DNA of 6,458 nt, from contig MHYD01000078.1 of assembly GCA_001824645.1 (NCBI GenBank), positions 6,766 to 13,223 on the forward strand, written 5' to 3'. The notes beneath the pieces are model-generated. The model was not told the DNA's origin. It worked only from the letters and a program-made list of their open reading frames with translations, and searched no databases. Made by a program: the position numbers and the translations under genes. This DNA comes from Planctomycetes bacterium RBG_13_46_10 (GTDB taxonomy: Bacteria > Planctomycetota > Phycisphaerae > Sedimentisphaerales > Anaerobacaceae). This document shows, in pieces, positions 5,942 through 6,458 of the stretch (its first letter is position 1; each line of letters opens with the position of its first letter).

Positions 5942-6458
5942 ATGGGCAAAACAGCATTAGCAGAAGAGACAAATACGCTGAAAAGCTATGTCGATGTTCT
6001 CTATCTATCAAATAAAGGTTGGATACCCACCGAAATAAAACGGCTGTTGAAGCAGAACAGATTGTCCTATTTAGTGCTGCCGACGGATAAATTCTCTCTT
6101 ATACGCGACCGAGTTGATCTTATCGGAACTGTAATTATCGAGGCGAATGAGTCAACGGTCAATGGCCCGCAGCAGCAAATATCAGCCAGAATAATGGAAT
6201 CGCTCGAAATGGAAGGTATCGGCGTGATTCTGCTGACGAACCATACGGAAATACCCGTCAAAAGTTTTTCTTTGGCACCGATAAAAAGCAGTTTCACGAA
6301 GACAAGTTCGGTTGAGTCCATCGACGCGGAAGAATTATGGGTCAGAATCAGTCTGAATCTTGCGTACCGTAAAAGAAGCACCGGAATTGTAGCGGGACCT
6401 GCAGGCCCGATGTATCGGGGGGGGCTCAAAGACACCGGTGCAAATACATTGGAGCAGC
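5942..6458 (+). CDS. Unrecognised protein with receiver-like N-terminus, truncated at the window end
   Basis: The frame runs from ATG 5942 to the window edge without a stop: 172 residues, 3' end missing. TTAAGG ending at 5932 is a ribosome binding site nine bases upstream, and TATAAA at 5919-5924 could be a -10. I do not recognise the family. The pattern alternates strand and helix like a response-regulator receiver: strand VDVLYLS (17-23), helix 28-40, strand YLVLP (43-47), strand GTVIIEAN (62-69), helix 77-91, strand GVILLTN (94-100), and a Lys at 115 after a short strand. Where the phospho-acceptor Asp belongs (end of VII) there is Glu67 and Asn69, so it would be a non-phosphorylated pseudo-receiver. 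A helix at 126-145 and LKDTGANTLEQ (162-172) may lead into an output domain. A PP2C/SpoIIE-type phosphatase is one guess from the linker style, unsupported by visible catalytic residues. It starts 179 bases after yggS. Confidence 0.75.
   Translation, partial: MGKTALAEETNTLKSYVDVLYLSNKGWIPTEIKRLLKQNRLSYLVLPTDKFSLIRDRVDLIGTVIIEANESTVNGPQQQISARIMESLEMEGIGVILLTNHTEIPVKSFSLAPIKSSFTKTSSVESIDAEELWVRISLNLAYRKRSTGIVAGPAGPMYRGGLKDTGANTLEQ
6406..6424 (+). repeat. In-frame palindrome with a G8 homopolymer
   Basis: CCCGAT (6406-6411) and ATCGGG (6414-6419) form a 6-bp inverted repeat with a two-base centre, running into eight consecutive Gs (6417-6424). It encodes PMYRGG inside the partial gene, between the predicted helix and LKDTGAN. 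The frame continues sensibly past the G-run. Short CCCGAT-type palindromes recur in many environmental genomes as I recall, so this may be inserted repeat material. Confidence 0.4.

Noticed and set aside
6067..6435. 122-codon open frame on the - strand near the window end
   Set aside because: The + strand frame from 5942 has a ribosome binding site, is open for 172 codons and has protein-like strand/helix alternation, so the - strand frame is taken as a shadow.

Overview
The window looks like ordinary bacterial chromosome, with moderate GC in the genes and an AT-rich stretch in the middle. It carries five protein genes and the start of a sixth, all on the + strand. The exception is one probable small-RNA unit on the - strand. 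Nothing points to a phage, plasmid, transposase or CRISPR array. An uncultured bacterium, possibly Planctomycetota/PVC, would fit the MgtE variant, the TTG start and the dispersed-repeat material. That placement is a weak inference, because no taxonomic marker was searched.

Layout. Bases 1-1577 are the 3' nine-tenths of argS (arginyl-tRNA synthetase), with a short repeat-like insertion in frame at about 888-920. A perfect 13-bp inverted repeat follows directly after it (1581-1617). Bases 1680-4327 hold a compact same-strand cluster: a short MgtE-type Mg2+ transporter (CBS pair plus membrane domain), a YjbQ/UPF0047 protein, and a 12-TM major facilitator transporter. Gaps of 31 and 19 bases suggest one transcript. 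Bases 4328-5039 have no protein gene. They contain a convincing - strand promoter with A-tracts upstream, an exact rRNA-type boxA antitermination sequence, several small hairpins and a strong intrinsic terminator. Together these define an RNA of about 210 nt with no rRNA or tRNA inside it. Bases 5040-5762 encode the PLP-homeostasis protein YggS/PLPBP. Bases 5942-6458 begin an unrecognised gene whose N-terminal part looks like a receiver domain lacking its phospho-acceptor Asp. It runs off the window end.

How the parts relate. argS and yggS are housekeeping genes. The mgtE-like / yjbQ / MFS cluster combines two transporters with a small enzyme of uncertain role. The boxA RNA unit points towards the 3' end of that cluster, so any read-through of its terminator would be antisense to the MFS gene. 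It is the part of the window most worth following up.
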